64,000 nt of DNA. It comes from JAVKBW01 sp964352715. GTDB taxonomy: Bacteria; Pseudomonadota; Alphaproteobacteria; UBA8366; Aestuariispiraceae. The translations under genes and the position numbers were made by a program. Positions 54,727 through 62,577 of the stretch are shown here, piece by piece. Location of the stretch: NCBI GenBank assembly GCA_964352715.1, contig CAYGSU010000001.1:1-64000 (forward strand), in the 5' to 3' direction. Numbering within the stretch: the stretch's first letter is position 1; each line of letters opens with the position of its first letter. Under the pieces are notes generated by a model. That model did no database searches and had not been told where the DNA came from. It worked only from the letters and a program-made list of their open reading frames with translations.

Positions 54727-55083
54727 TCATGGCCGCCAGGCATCAACGATATGGTGCGGAACAAGCCCGCAGACCACAACAAGATCGAACCGCGCGTCAG
54801 ATTCTGCAAGGTCCGGACGGCTGGAAAGTGTCCATTGTATCGTTCGGGCGATGCGCGACCACTGTTTTTCGCTGACCGAACCGAGGCCGATGTCCAGGCT
54901 TGGCCTGCTCTTGACCTCCACGGCCACAAGGGTCCGACCCTTTTTAGCCACGATATCGATTTCGCCGACCGGCGTCTTATGCCGGCGCGCGACGATGCTG
55001 TAGCCCTTCAGCCGCAGCCACAGCGCGGCGATGGTTTCCGCCTGTCTGCCGGCCGATTCGCGTTCGCGGCGGTCAGCCGTCAT
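54727..55083 (-). CDS. YraN/UPF0102 family protein
   Basis: A 118-residue protein with an Holliday-junction-resolvase-like endonuclease fold. Family motifs: GRQAETIAALWLRLKGYSIVARR, the nuclease-like VGEIDIVAKKGRTLVAVEVKSR (Asp, Glu, Lys of the PD-(D/E)XK core) and FDLVVV. Function remains unproven. ATG 55083 overlaps the 3' end of rsmI by 11 bases, the typical rsmI-yraN coupling. Confidence 0.92.
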   Translation of the reverse strand: MTADRRERESAGRQAETIAALWLRLKGYSIVARRHKTPVGEIDIVAKKGRTLVAVEVKSRPSLDIGLGSVSEKQWSRIARTIQWTLSSRPDLAESDARFDLVVVCGLVPHHIVDAWRP

Positions 55084-55999
55084 CGTCGGGCCCGTCCACC
55101 GCGCGATCCTGCAAGCGATCCTGCAAGACAACGGCGCGGGCATACAGATCACGCTTCGCCATGCCCGTTGTCCTGGCGACGGTGGCGGCAGCCTGCTTGA
55201 CGCCGCCCTCGCGCATCGCCGCGCGCAACAACCGGTCGATTTCGTCCGGTTCGGTTACCGCTTTCTCGTCCGAAGGCGGGCCGACGATCACGACAAGTTC
55301 GCCCTTCTTCGCCATGTCGGGCAGGTCGGCCAGCAGCGCCGACAATGTGCCGCGCCGGTGTTCCTCGTGCAGCTTGGTGATTTCCCGGGCGAGCGACGCA
55401 GGACGGTTCGGCCCCAGGCTTGTCGCCATGTCGGCGATGGTTTCCTCGATCCGCTTCGGGCTTTCGTAAAAGACCAGCGTTGCCGGCAAGGCGGCGACGG
55501 CATCGAAAAACGCGCGCCGCGCCTGTTTCTTCGACGGTGGAAATCCCAGAAACATCACCCGGTCGGTCGGCAGGCCGGATGCGGTAAGACCGGCAAGCAG
55601 CGCCGAGGGGCCTGGAACGGGATAGACCGAATGACCGGCCTGTGCGGCGTCACGCACCAGTTTGTAGCCTGGATCGGCAATCAGCGGGCTGCCGGCATCG
55701 CTGACCAGTGCTACCGTCCGGCCACTGTCCAGCACGTCCAGCAACCGCCGGCGCGTGGAATCGTCGCTGAAGTCGTGATACGGCGTCTTCGCCGTCGCGA
55801 TGCCGTAATGTGACAGCAACCGGCCGGTAACCCGCGTATCCTCGCAGGCGATCAGGTCGGCGGCTTTCAGCACGTCGAGCGCCCGCAGGGTGATATCCCG
55901 CAGATTGCCGATCGGCGTCGCCACCAGATACAGGCCGGGCGCCAGCGCCGAAGCACCCTCGTTCGCTTCGCCGGAAGGGGTTATCTTGTCACTTGCCAC
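55073..55999 (-). CDS. rsmI: 16S rRNA C1402 2'-O-methyltransferase
   Basis: A 308-residue tetrapyrrole-methylase-fold enzyme. APGLYLVATPIGNLRDIT, ACEDTRVTGRLL, VSDAGSPLIADPGY and GPSALLAGLTASGLPTD are the RsmI signatures; EEHRRGTL is the base-site region. The GTG at 55999 with AAGGGG upstream is chosen; the frame stays open further, but that part overlaps the divergent lipoprotein gene. Divergent neighbour starts 117 bases away. Confidence 0.95.
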   Translation of the reverse strand: MASDKITPSGEANEGASALAPGLYLVATPIGNLRDITLRALDVLKAADLIACEDTRVTGRLLSHYGIATAKTPYHDFSDDSTRRRLLDVLDSGRTVALVSDAGSPLIADPGYKLVRDAAQAGHSVYPVPGPSALLAGLTASGLPTDRVMFLGFPPSKKQARRAFFDAVAALPATLVFYESPKRIEETIADMATSLGPNRPASLAREITKLHEEHRRGTLSALLADLPDMAKKGELVVIVGPPSDEKAVTEPDEIDRLLRAAMREGGVKQAAATVARTTGMAKRDLYARAVVLQDRLQDRAVDGPDDDG

Positions 56000-56115
56000 G
56001 GAATCGCCCCTTGGTTTCCTCAATCGCGCGCCATACATTGGCGAGAATGATACCTGAATCGCCTGTTGGCGATGATCTGTCCACCCCTTGCGGGTCAACA
56101 GCTTGGAGGAAATGC

Positions 56116-57549
56116 GTGTTCCAGCCCCTGCGCTCGTCACCATCCTGGAAGACTGCCGGTCTTGCCGCCGTGTTCGCCCTGTTTCTCGCCGGCTGCGCCG
56201 CATCGGGTGATAACGAACCGACCATTGCGAATCCACCGACGGATCAGGCGGCGTCCGGTGATCTGCCGGCGCATTCACTGAATGCGGACGGATCGTCCGG
56301 CGATCTCGACAGCGAGGCCGGGATGGTCGATGGCGCGCTTGCGGAATTGCGGGAAGAAGACCCGTTCATGCTCGACGGCGCCGGTAAGTCCGCGGTCGGA
56401 GCCCGCGCCGGTGCGCAGGTGGCGCTGCTGGCGCCGCTTACCGGGCAGCATGCCACCGTCGGCAAGGGGCTGGTGGAAACCGCGCAGCTTGCCCTGTTCG
56501 ACATGCGCAAACCGACGCTGACGCTGATGCCGATCGATACCAAGGGAACACCGGAAGGCGCGGCGAACGCGGCGCGCGAGGCCATCGCCCGGGGTGCGGA
56601 CATGATTATCGGTCCGCTTCTGGCCGGGTCTGTCAATGCGGTCGGGCCGGTCGCGCGCGAGGCGGATTTGCCGGTTCTGGCGTTTTCCAACACGCCTTCT
56701 GTGGCCGGCGACGGGGTCTATGTCATGGGTTTCACACCCGACCAGCAGGTTCAGTCGATCATCGAATTCGCTGTCGCCGAAGGCATCACGCGGTTCGCGG
56801 TACTGGCCCCGCGCAATGCCTATGGCGAGGTTGTCGTCAGCGCGTTCCAGCGCACGGTGGCGCAGTATCGCGCCACGATCACAAGGCTTGCCTTCATCAA
56901 TCCGAACGACACCGACTTTTCAGATACGATCAAACGCATTTCGGATTATGACCAACGGCGCAAGGCGCTGGTGAACCTGATGGCGGATCTTAAACAGAAG
57001 GATGACGAAGCCTCGCGCGCCGCCCTCAGCCGGCTGCAGGATCAGGAAACCCTCGGCGATCCCGATTTCCAGGCCATTCTGGTGCCGGCGACCTCTTCCG
57101 TCATGCTGCAGACCCTGGCGGCGCAACTGGCCTATTATGATGTCGATCAGCCGGCCGTGCGCGTTCTGGGTCTGCAATTGTGGGACGAATTCGGCAATCT
57201 CAGTCGTGAACCCTCGCTGCGCGGCGCCTGGTACGCAGCCCCGCCGAGCGAGACCCGGGAAAAATTCGATACCCGCTTCCAGTCGCTGTATGGCCGCAAA
57301 CCGCCTCGGCTCGCCTGGCTGGCCTATGACGTGACGGCGCTGGCGGCGGTTCTCGCCGGCGATACGGACGAGCCGCAATATTCCGAAGAGGCCCTGACCA
57401 ATGTTCAGGGTTTCGCCGGTGTCGAGGGCATATTCCGCATCCTGCCGAGCGGCGTTTCCGAACGCAGTTTCGAGATTCGTGAAATCACCGGGCAGAGCGT
57501 TCGCGCCATCCGACCGGCCCCGGCGCGGTTTGAGTCGCTGATCAACTAG
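56116..57549 (+). CDS. Penicillin-binding protein activator (LppC/LpoA family) lipoprotein
   Basis: A 477-residue envelope protein starting with GTG at 56116, where GGAGGA lies 5 bases upstream. The signal ends in a lipobox (FLAGC, near residue 19). An acidic linker leads to a type I periplasmic-binding fold (LLAPLTGQHATVGKGLVETAQLALFD; FSNTPSVAGDGVYVMGFTPDQQVQ) of the LppC/Peripla_BP_6 type. LpoA-like proteins activate penicillin-binding protein transpeptidation from the outer membrane. Its place opposite rsmI is conserved in alphaproteobacteria. Precise partner PBP unknown. Confidence 0.9.
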   Translation: MFQPLRSSPSWKTAGLAAVFALFLAGCAASGDNEPTIANPPTDQAASGDLPAHSLNADGSSGDLDSEAGMVDGALAELREEDPFMLDGAGKSAVGARAGAQVALLAPLTGQHATVGKGLVETAQLALFDMRKPTLTLMPIDTKGTPEGAANAAREAIARGADMIIGPLLAGSVNAVGPVAREADLPVLAFSNTPSVAGDGVYVMGFTPDQQVQSIIEFAVAEGITRFAVLAPRNAYGEVVVSAFQRTVAQYRATITRLAFINPNDTDFSDTIKRISDYDQRRKALVNLMADLKQKDDEASRAALSRLQDQETLGDPDFQAILVPATSSVMLQTLAAQLAYYDVDQPAVRVLGLQLWDEFGNLSREPSLRGAWYAAPPSETREKFDTRFQSLYGRKPPRLAWLAYDVTALAAVLAGDTDEPQYSEEALTNVQGFAGVEGIFRILPSGVSERSFEIREITGQSVRAIRPAPARFESLIN

Positions 57550-57711
57550 GGCGACTGTATCGCGCCGCCAGCCCGCCGGGATCGGGCGGTGTGTCGGTAC
57601 TGTGATTAGCCGCACTTCCTTTCGCGGCAAACTGGAGACATAATCGCACGTTCGATACGGGCGGGGCAGCGTCATGTCGATAGGGCGTCTCTAGGCGTTC
57701 GTGGGGGACAC

Positions 57712-59022
57712 GTGCGGTACGATTTTATTGCGGACCTTGACAAGAGCGGGACATGCACCCGCCTGGAAGGCGACGTGAAGGAAGCGCTTGGCGGTGCGGT
57801 GCACCGGTTTATCAATCGCCCCTTCATGGAATACGTGCTTCCGGAAGCCCGGTCAGAAATGTCCGAAACCCTGAAAATGGTGTTGAGTAACGCTGTGCCG
57901 ATCCGCATCGGCGTGACCCTGATGGGGGGCGACGGCACGGAACGGCCGTTCCTGCTTGATGTCGTCGCCATCTCCCGGAACGAAAAAGTTCTGGGCCTCA
58001 GGGTCGGTGGCGCACGCCGGCACATCGATTCCGGCGTCGATTCCCACAAGATGGCCGAAGGCCTGCATTCGTTCCGCGATTCTATTGCGTCCTCGCTGTC
58101 GGGAGACGACGAGCGGGTGCTGACGATCTACAAGATCGATCCGAGGGCGATGGGCGAGCTGGCCGGCGGAACGGGTGATGGCGTTGTGCATCTGAACGAA
58201 CGCACGGCCGCGGTGGTTCACGAAAACAGCGAGGCGGCGGCGAAGGCCAAGCCGGGCTTCAGCATCCGTCTTGCGACCGGCGGCGTTGATGACAGTGGCG
58301 AAGCGATGGCGATGATCGACGGCGTTCTGGCCGCCGCCGCGATGGAGGAATTCACCCTCAAGGAAGGCATGCTGTCGCTGACAGAAGCCTATGACGATAC
58401 GATCGAAGCGGTTGCGGAAATGAAGGCCGTGCCGCCGCCGATCCGGTATGCAGCGATGCGCGGCGATGCGGAAAACCGCCTGGGCCTGTGTGACTATGCC
58501 GAGCTTCTGGCCCCGCATGAAGGCGGCAAGGGCGCCGGCAGCAAGCTGATCGAAACCGTGGTTCGGAACCGGCTGTCGCAAACGGCATCCGCGAAGGACC
58601 CGGGTGTCGATGTGTGCGTACCGATTCACGCGGCGTCACTGCTGTTGCTGGAAGACGCCGACTGGGCCGCGTTCGACCTGATGGTAATGCCGAAGGGCCT
58701 GAAACACCTGTCGCCTGAAAATCAGCGCGCCGTAACCAGCCGTCTGGTCACCCAGAAGGTGATGGCCGATATCCGTGACATGGCGGCTGTGCCCGAGGTT
58801 TTCGGCGAACTGTTCCAGAAAAAGGCGCTGACGCGGCTGTATGTCGACCCCAGGGTTTTCTTCGACTGCCAGCCGGTCGAGCGGATGTCGTTCTGGCGGC
58901 TGGTCGCCGACTGTGCGAAACGCGATGTCTATGCCGCTTTCGACGGCGACAGCGCGGTGATGCTGTCGGCGATGACCAGCGGCTTCGATACGGTCTATGT
59001 TTTCGGTGATGATGCCGAATAG
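57712..59022 (+). CDS. Unknown protein with PAS-like N-terminus and possible degenerate EAL-like C-terminus
   Basis: A 436-residue soluble protein with no signal peptide, starting at GTG 57712 (GGGGGAC upstream). Residues about 1-100 look like a PAS fold: GTCTRLEGDVKEAL, IGVTLMGGDG, LDVVAISRNEKVLGLRVGG. The last 40 residues (RLVADCAKRDVYAAFDGDS; SGFDTVYVFG) resemble the final strands of an EAL barrel, but the EAL catalytic glutamate motif is absent, so if related it is inactive. The middle part is Ala/Glu-rich and helical. I cannot name a family. It may be a cytosolic sensor linked to the following gene. Confidence 0.6.
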   Translation: MRYDFIADLDKSGTCTRLEGDVKEALGGAVHRFINRPFMEYVLPEARSEMSETLKMVLSNAVPIRIGVTLMGGDGTERPFLLDVVAISRNEKVLGLRVGGARRHIDSGVDSHKMAEGLHSFRDSIASSLSGDDERVLTIYKIDPRAMGELAGGTGDGVVHLNERTAAVVHENSEAAAKAKPGFSIRLATGGVDDSGEAMAMIDGVLAAAAMEEFTLKEGMLSLTEAYDDTIEAVAEMKAVPPPIRYAAMRGDAENRLGLCDYAELLAPHEGGKGAGSKLIETVVRNRLSQTASAKDPGVDVCVPIHAASLLLLEDADWAAFDLMVMPKGLKHLSPENQRAVTSRLVTQKVMADIRDMAAVPEVFGELFQKKALTRLYVDPRVFFDCQPVERMSFWRLVADCAKRDVYAAFDGDSAVMLSAMTSGFDTVYVFGDDAE

Positions 59023-59131
59023 CAGGAATCGGCGCGGAACCGGCGTTTACCGTCGATTGGTCCTTTTCGCGTCAACGGTGCTATCGTAAGGTCCGGGGGT
59101 CTTTAATTCTCGGTGTTCCGGACCGCCCCCG

Positions 59132-59935
59132 ATGACCAAAAGCAAAATCCTCGTAACGCTTCGCCAGGCCGAAAGGATCTGGGCGGTCGGTGCGATTCAC
59201 GGCGATCTGGAAAAGCTTGAAGCTGTGCACGATGCGCTGGCCATCCAGTTGCAGGACGGCGATCGCATTGTCTATCTGGGGAATACCATCGGCTACGGGC
59301 CGGATTCCGTCGGCGTGATCGATGAACTACTGCGCTTCAGGTGCTGGTTTCTTGGCCGCCCGCCTTTCGTGCATGTCGAAGATCTTGTGTTTCTGCGCGG
59401 CGCGCAGGAAGAAATGTTCCAGCGGCTGCTGCAGATCCAGTTCGCAAAGGACCCGGACACGGTGTTCACCTGGATGCTCGAACGCGGGCTTCGGGCGACG
59501 CTTGAAAGCTACGGCGCAGATATCGCTGACGCAAAGAACCGATGTCGCGAAGGCACGCTGGCGCTGACTTACTGGACATCGTCCGTGCGTGACAGCCTGC
59601 GCCGGCACAAGGGCCACGACACGTTCTTTTCCCACCTGAAGCAGGCGGCCTATCGGGATGACGGCGCGGTGCTTTTCGTCAGCGCCGGGCTGGACACCAA
59701 CAAGCCGATCACGGCGCAAAGCGACGCCTTCTGGTGGGCGGCGCGCAGTTTCGAAACCGTCGATGCGCCCTATCGCGGGTTTCAGCGTGTTGTGCGCGGC
59801 GTCGATGTCGAACCGAGGGGGCTGGTCCGCACCCCTTATACCCTGTCAATCGATGGCGGCAGCGGCCGTGGCGGCACCCTGATCGCGATCTGCCTCTCGG
59901 CGGAAGGCAAGGTTCTGGAAACCATCGAAGCCTGA
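59132..59935 (+). CDS. Metallophosphoesterase-fold protein lacking its metal ligands (predicted pseudoenzyme)
   Basis: A 267-residue protein laid out like a calcineurin-type phosphoesterase: the opening WAVGAIHGDLEKL (residues 17-29), YLGNTIGYGPDS (48-59) and FLRGAQEEM (87-95) align with GDIHG, GDYVDRGPDS and RGNHE of PPP-type enzymes. But every canonical metal or catalytic residue there except His23 is altered: Asp21 to Ala, Asp51 to Asn, Asp54 to Gly, Asn91 to Ala, His92 to Gln. The C-terminal half has no HGH either. It is therefore probably an inactive binding protein. Spacing to rpoH is 140 bases. No clear ribosome-binding site precedes the ATG. Confidence 0.75.
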   Translation: MTKSKILVTLRQAERIWAVGAIHGDLEKLEAVHDALAIQLQDGDRIVYLGNTIGYGPDSVGVIDELLRFRCWFLGRPPFVHVEDLVFLRGAQEEMFQRLLQIQFAKDPDTVFTWMLERGLRATLESYGADIADAKNRCREGTLALTYWTSSVRDSLRRHKGHDTFFSHLKQAAYRDDGAVLFVSAGLDTNKPITAQSDAFWWAARSFETVDAPYRGFQRVVRGVDVEPRGLVRTPYTLSIDGGSGRGGTLIAICLSAEGKVLETIEA

Positions 59936-60007
59936 AGCCCGATGTGCCGGCAGACGATGACAATATTGTGAAGTTATAGGAAAACTATCCTTTTCGATGA
60001 TCCGGCC

Positions 60008-60037
60008 CTGAAAACCGAACGTATTGTTTCTTATATA
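60008..60037 (+). promoter_or_regulatory. Candidate promoter upstream of rpoH
   Basis: CTGAAA (60008-60013) and TATATA/TTATAT (60031-60037) are 17 bases apart, an acceptable sigma-70-like match. A small stem (TACCG-TTA-CGGTA, 60049-60061) lies just before the AAGGAAGG ribosome-binding site of rpoH and might modulate its translation. Both are inferences from pattern only. Confidence 0.35.
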
Positions 60038-60075
60038 CAGGAACAGGATACCGTTACGGTAAGGAAGGTTCGAGT

Positions 60076-60960
60076 ATGGCACATATAGACGATCCGGCGA
60101 CTCAGCGTGCGAATATGTCGTATATCCGGGCCTCGATGAAGGAACCCCTGCTGTCCCGCGAAGACGAACAGGATCTGGCGAAACGCTGGCGCCATGACGG
60201 CGACGAGGAAGCCCTCCACCTACTGGTCCGCGCCTACACAAGGCTGGTCATCAGCACCGCCTCGAAATTCCGCAATTACGGCCTGCCGATGGGCGATCTG
60301 GTTCAGGAAGGCAATATCGGCCTGATGCAGGCTGCAGCCCGGTTTGAGCCGGAACGTGAAGTTCGGTTTTCGACCTATGCGACATGGTGGATCCGTTCGG
60401 CGATCCAGGATTATGTGCTGCGCAACTGGTCGATCGTACGCACCGGCACGACATCGGCCCAGAAATCGCTGTTCTTCAATCTGCGTCGCCTGCGTGCCAA
60501 GATCGCGGAAGGCCCGGCCGGCCGGATGACCGATGATGGCCGGAAAAAGATTTCAAAGGAACTGAAGGTCGGCATCGGTGATGTTGAAACCATGGAACAG
60601 CGTCTGTCCGGCGCCGATCACTCCCTGAACGCGACAATGTCGGACATGTCGAACGACCCGTGGCAGGACATGCTGGCCGACGAACGCCCGACACCGGATC
60701 AGGTGGTCACCTGCATGCGGGATTCGGAAACCCGGTCGAAATGGCTGGCCGCCGCGCTGGACGAATTGTCCGACCGCGAACAGGTGATCATCCAGGAACG
60801 CCGCCTTGTCGATGACGGGGCGACGCTTGAAGAACTTGGCCGCAAGCTCGGTGTCAGCAAGGAACGGGTGCGTCAGCTTGAAAGCCGGGCGCTGTCGAAG
60901 CTGAAACAGGCGATCCTGCGCAATGTGGAAACGCCGACCGATCTGCTGATGGAAGCCTGA
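60076..60960 (+). CDS. rpoH: Heat-shock sigma factor sigma-32
   Basis: A 294-residue group 3 sigma-70-family factor. Region 2 (GDLVQEGNIGLMQAAARFEPEREVRFSTYATWWIRSAIQDYVL) is followed by the RpoH box, AQKSLFFNLRRLRAKI, unique to sigma-32; region 4 contains the helix-turn-helix ATLEELGRKLGVSKERVRQLESRALSKLK. AAGGAAGG lies about 8 bases before the ATG. It stands downstream of the two unusual genes and shares no obvious operon with hrcA-grpE, though all are heat-shock functions. Confidence 0.95.
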   Translation: MAHIDDPATQRANMSYIRASMKEPLLSREDEQDLAKRWRHDGDEEALHLLVRAYTRLVISTASKFRNYGLPMGDLVQEGNIGLMQAAARFEPEREVRFSTYATWWIRSAIQDYVLRNWSIVRTGTTSAQKSLFFNLRRLRAKIAEGPAGRMTDDGRKKISKELKVGIGDVETMEQRLSGADHSLNATMSDMSNDPWQDMLADERPTPDQVVTCMRDSETRSKWLAAALDELSDREQVIIQERRLVDDGATLEELGRKLGVSKERVRQLESRALSKLKQAILRNVETPTDLLMEA

Positions 60961-60995
60961 CCGCTCTTGCTGTCCTGACATTCTCCTGTCGCCCG

Positions 60996-61037
60996 TATTT
61001 CACCGATTTTGCCCGGAATCGGAAAAATAGTGAAATA
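60996..61037. other. Nested hairpin downstream of rpoH
   Basis: TATTTCAC (60996-61003) pairs with GTGAAATA (61030-61037), and inside it CGATT pairs with AATCG. The element lies between rpoH and the surface lipoprotein gene. A TATAAA (61053-61058) just beyond could be the -10 box of that gene. Possible weak terminator or operator; no T-run. Confidence 0.3.
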
Positions 61038-61137
61038 TCGCTGCATTTGGCATATAAATTGGATGCAACCAGAATGGTTTGCGCGGTAGATACCGCTGTT
61101 TGACGCTTGATTGGACGCTGCTGACAGGAAGAATTCC

Positions 61138-61713
61138 ATGATGACGCTCTTGAACAGGTTCCCCTTTTTTCCGAAACCGGCCGGCCTAAACAAACCCCGC
61201 AAAAAAGCCGGTCTGGCCGTGGCCGGATTGTGCGCCGCCGCGCTTCTGACGACGGGCTGCGGCAATGTGCCGAAATTCGACCGCGATGAAACCATTGCCG
61301 GTGGTGTTGTCGCCGGCGCGATTATCGGCGGGCTGATCGGCTACAGCGCCCTCAGCGGCAGCGCATCGGGCGAGTTGATCGGCCTGGCTATCGGCACCGG
61401 GGTCGGCGCGGTCGGCGGTTACTACGCGGCCGATTACCTGACAAGACTGGACCGGCGGGCGATGGAAGAAACCACCTATGCGACCCTGACCGATGCGCCG
61501 ATCGGCGAAACCCGGACCTGGAACAATGAGGGCAGCGGCAACAGCGGCGAAGTCCATGCGATCCGCACCTTCATGTCCGGCCAGGGCCAGTTATGCCGCG
61601 ATTATGCCAATGTTGCGCGCGTTCAGGGCGAACGGGTCGAAACCTACCACACTGCCTGCCGCAACGCCGCCGGCGCCTGGGTTGTCAGCCAAAGTTCGAA
61701 ACCGCTCTTGTAG
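61138..61713 (+). CDS. Glycine-zipper surface lipoprotein (17 kDa antigen / RT0821-like)
   Basis: A 191-residue envelope lipoprotein. A long basic n-region precedes the signal helix and lipobox LLTTGC (about residue 41). A glycine-zipper segment (GGVVAGAIIGGLIGYSALSGSASGELIGLAIGTGVGAVGGYYAADYL, residues about 55-100) could insert into a membrane. The C-terminal domain with GQLCRDYANVARVQGERVETYHTACRNAAGAW is typical of the RT0821/Lpp0805 surface-protein family. ATG 61138 has AGGAAG upstream; a TTG at 61111 is less likely. Confidence 0.88.
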   Translation: MMTLLNRFPFFPKPAGLNKPRKKAGLAVAGLCAAALLTTGCGNVPKFDRDETIAGGVVAGAIIGGLIGYSALSGSASGELIGLAIGTGVGAVGGYYAADYLTRLDRRAMEETTYATLTDAPIGETRTWNNEGSGNSGEVHAIRTFMSGQGQLCRDYANVARVQGERVETYHTACRNAAGAWVVSQSSKPLL

Positions 61714-61765
61714 TTCACCGGCGCTTCGGTCGTTCGCGGCGCATCTTTGATGGAATACCCCGACT

Positions 61766-62572
61766 GTGCCGACTGATCCTCTTATCGACCCGTCCCTTGT
61801 CGAGGACTTCCAGCGCGACGGCGCGGTGCTGATCAAGGGCCTGTTCAACGGCTGGGTCGATACGATCCGCGACGGCATTGACCGCAACATGGCCGAGCCC
61901 GGTCCGTATGCCGCCGAGAACCTGAAACCGGGTGAAAACGGCCGGTTCTTCGATGATTACTGCAACTGGACCCGAATCCCCGAATTCACCGATGTCGTTC
62001 GGCATTCCGCGGCGGCGGCGGTCGCAGCAGCGCTGATGGGGTCGAAGACCGCGCAGATGTTTCATGACCATGTTCTGGTCAAAGAACCGGGCACCAGCAA
62101 ACCGACACCCTGGCATCAGGATTCGCCGTACTATTTTGTCGAAGGTCAGCAGACGGTCAGCTTCTGGGCGCCGGTCGATCCGGTTTCCGAGGCGACCCTG
62201 CGCTGTGTCGCCGGGTCGCATCTGTGGGAAAAGCAGGTGATGCCGGTGCGGTGGCTTTCGGATGACAGCTTCTATCCTGATCCGGACCTTTACATGCCCG
62301 TGCCCGATCCGGACAAGGCGCCGGACTTTTACAATATTCTGGAATGGGACATGCAACCGGGCGATGCCGTGGCGTTTCACTTCCGCTGCCTGCACGGTGC
62401 GCGCGGCAATCTTACCGATGCGCGCCGGCGGGCCTTTTCGCTTCGTTTCGTCGGCGACGACGCGCGGTATGTTGAACGACCGGGCCGCACGTCGCCCCCT
62501 TATCCCGGACACGAGATGAAAGAGGGCGAGCGCTTGCGCGAAGACTGGTTCCCGGTCCTGTATGCGGCCTAG
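61766..62572 (+). CDS. Phytanoyl-CoA dioxygenase (PhyH)-family protein
   Basis: A 268-residue Fe(II)/2-oxoglutarate-dependent oxygenase. Iron ligands appear as His117 and Asp119 in PWHQDSPYYF and distal His210 in RCLHGARGNLTD; FSLRFVGDD carries an Arg likely for 2-oxoglutarate. The start is GTG at 61766, because no ATG lies in frame upstream. Substrates in the family range from phytanoyl-CoA to ectoine and toxins; none can be chosen here. It converges on the CocE-like gene, 5 bases apart. Confidence 0.88.
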   Translation: MPTDPLIDPSLVEDFQRDGAVLIKGLFNGWVDTIRDGIDRNMAEPGPYAAENLKPGENGRFFDDYCNWTRIPEFTDVVRHSAAAAVAAALMGSKTAQMFHDHVLVKEPGTSKPTPWHQDSPYYFVEGQQTVSFWAPVDPVSEATLRCVAGSHLWEKQVMPVRWLSDDSFYPDPDLYMPVPDPDKAPDFYNILEWDMQPGDAVAFHFRCLHGARGNLTDARRRAFSLRFVGDDARYVERPGRTSPPYPGHEMKEGERLREDWFPVLYAA

Positions 62573-62577
62573 AGCGG

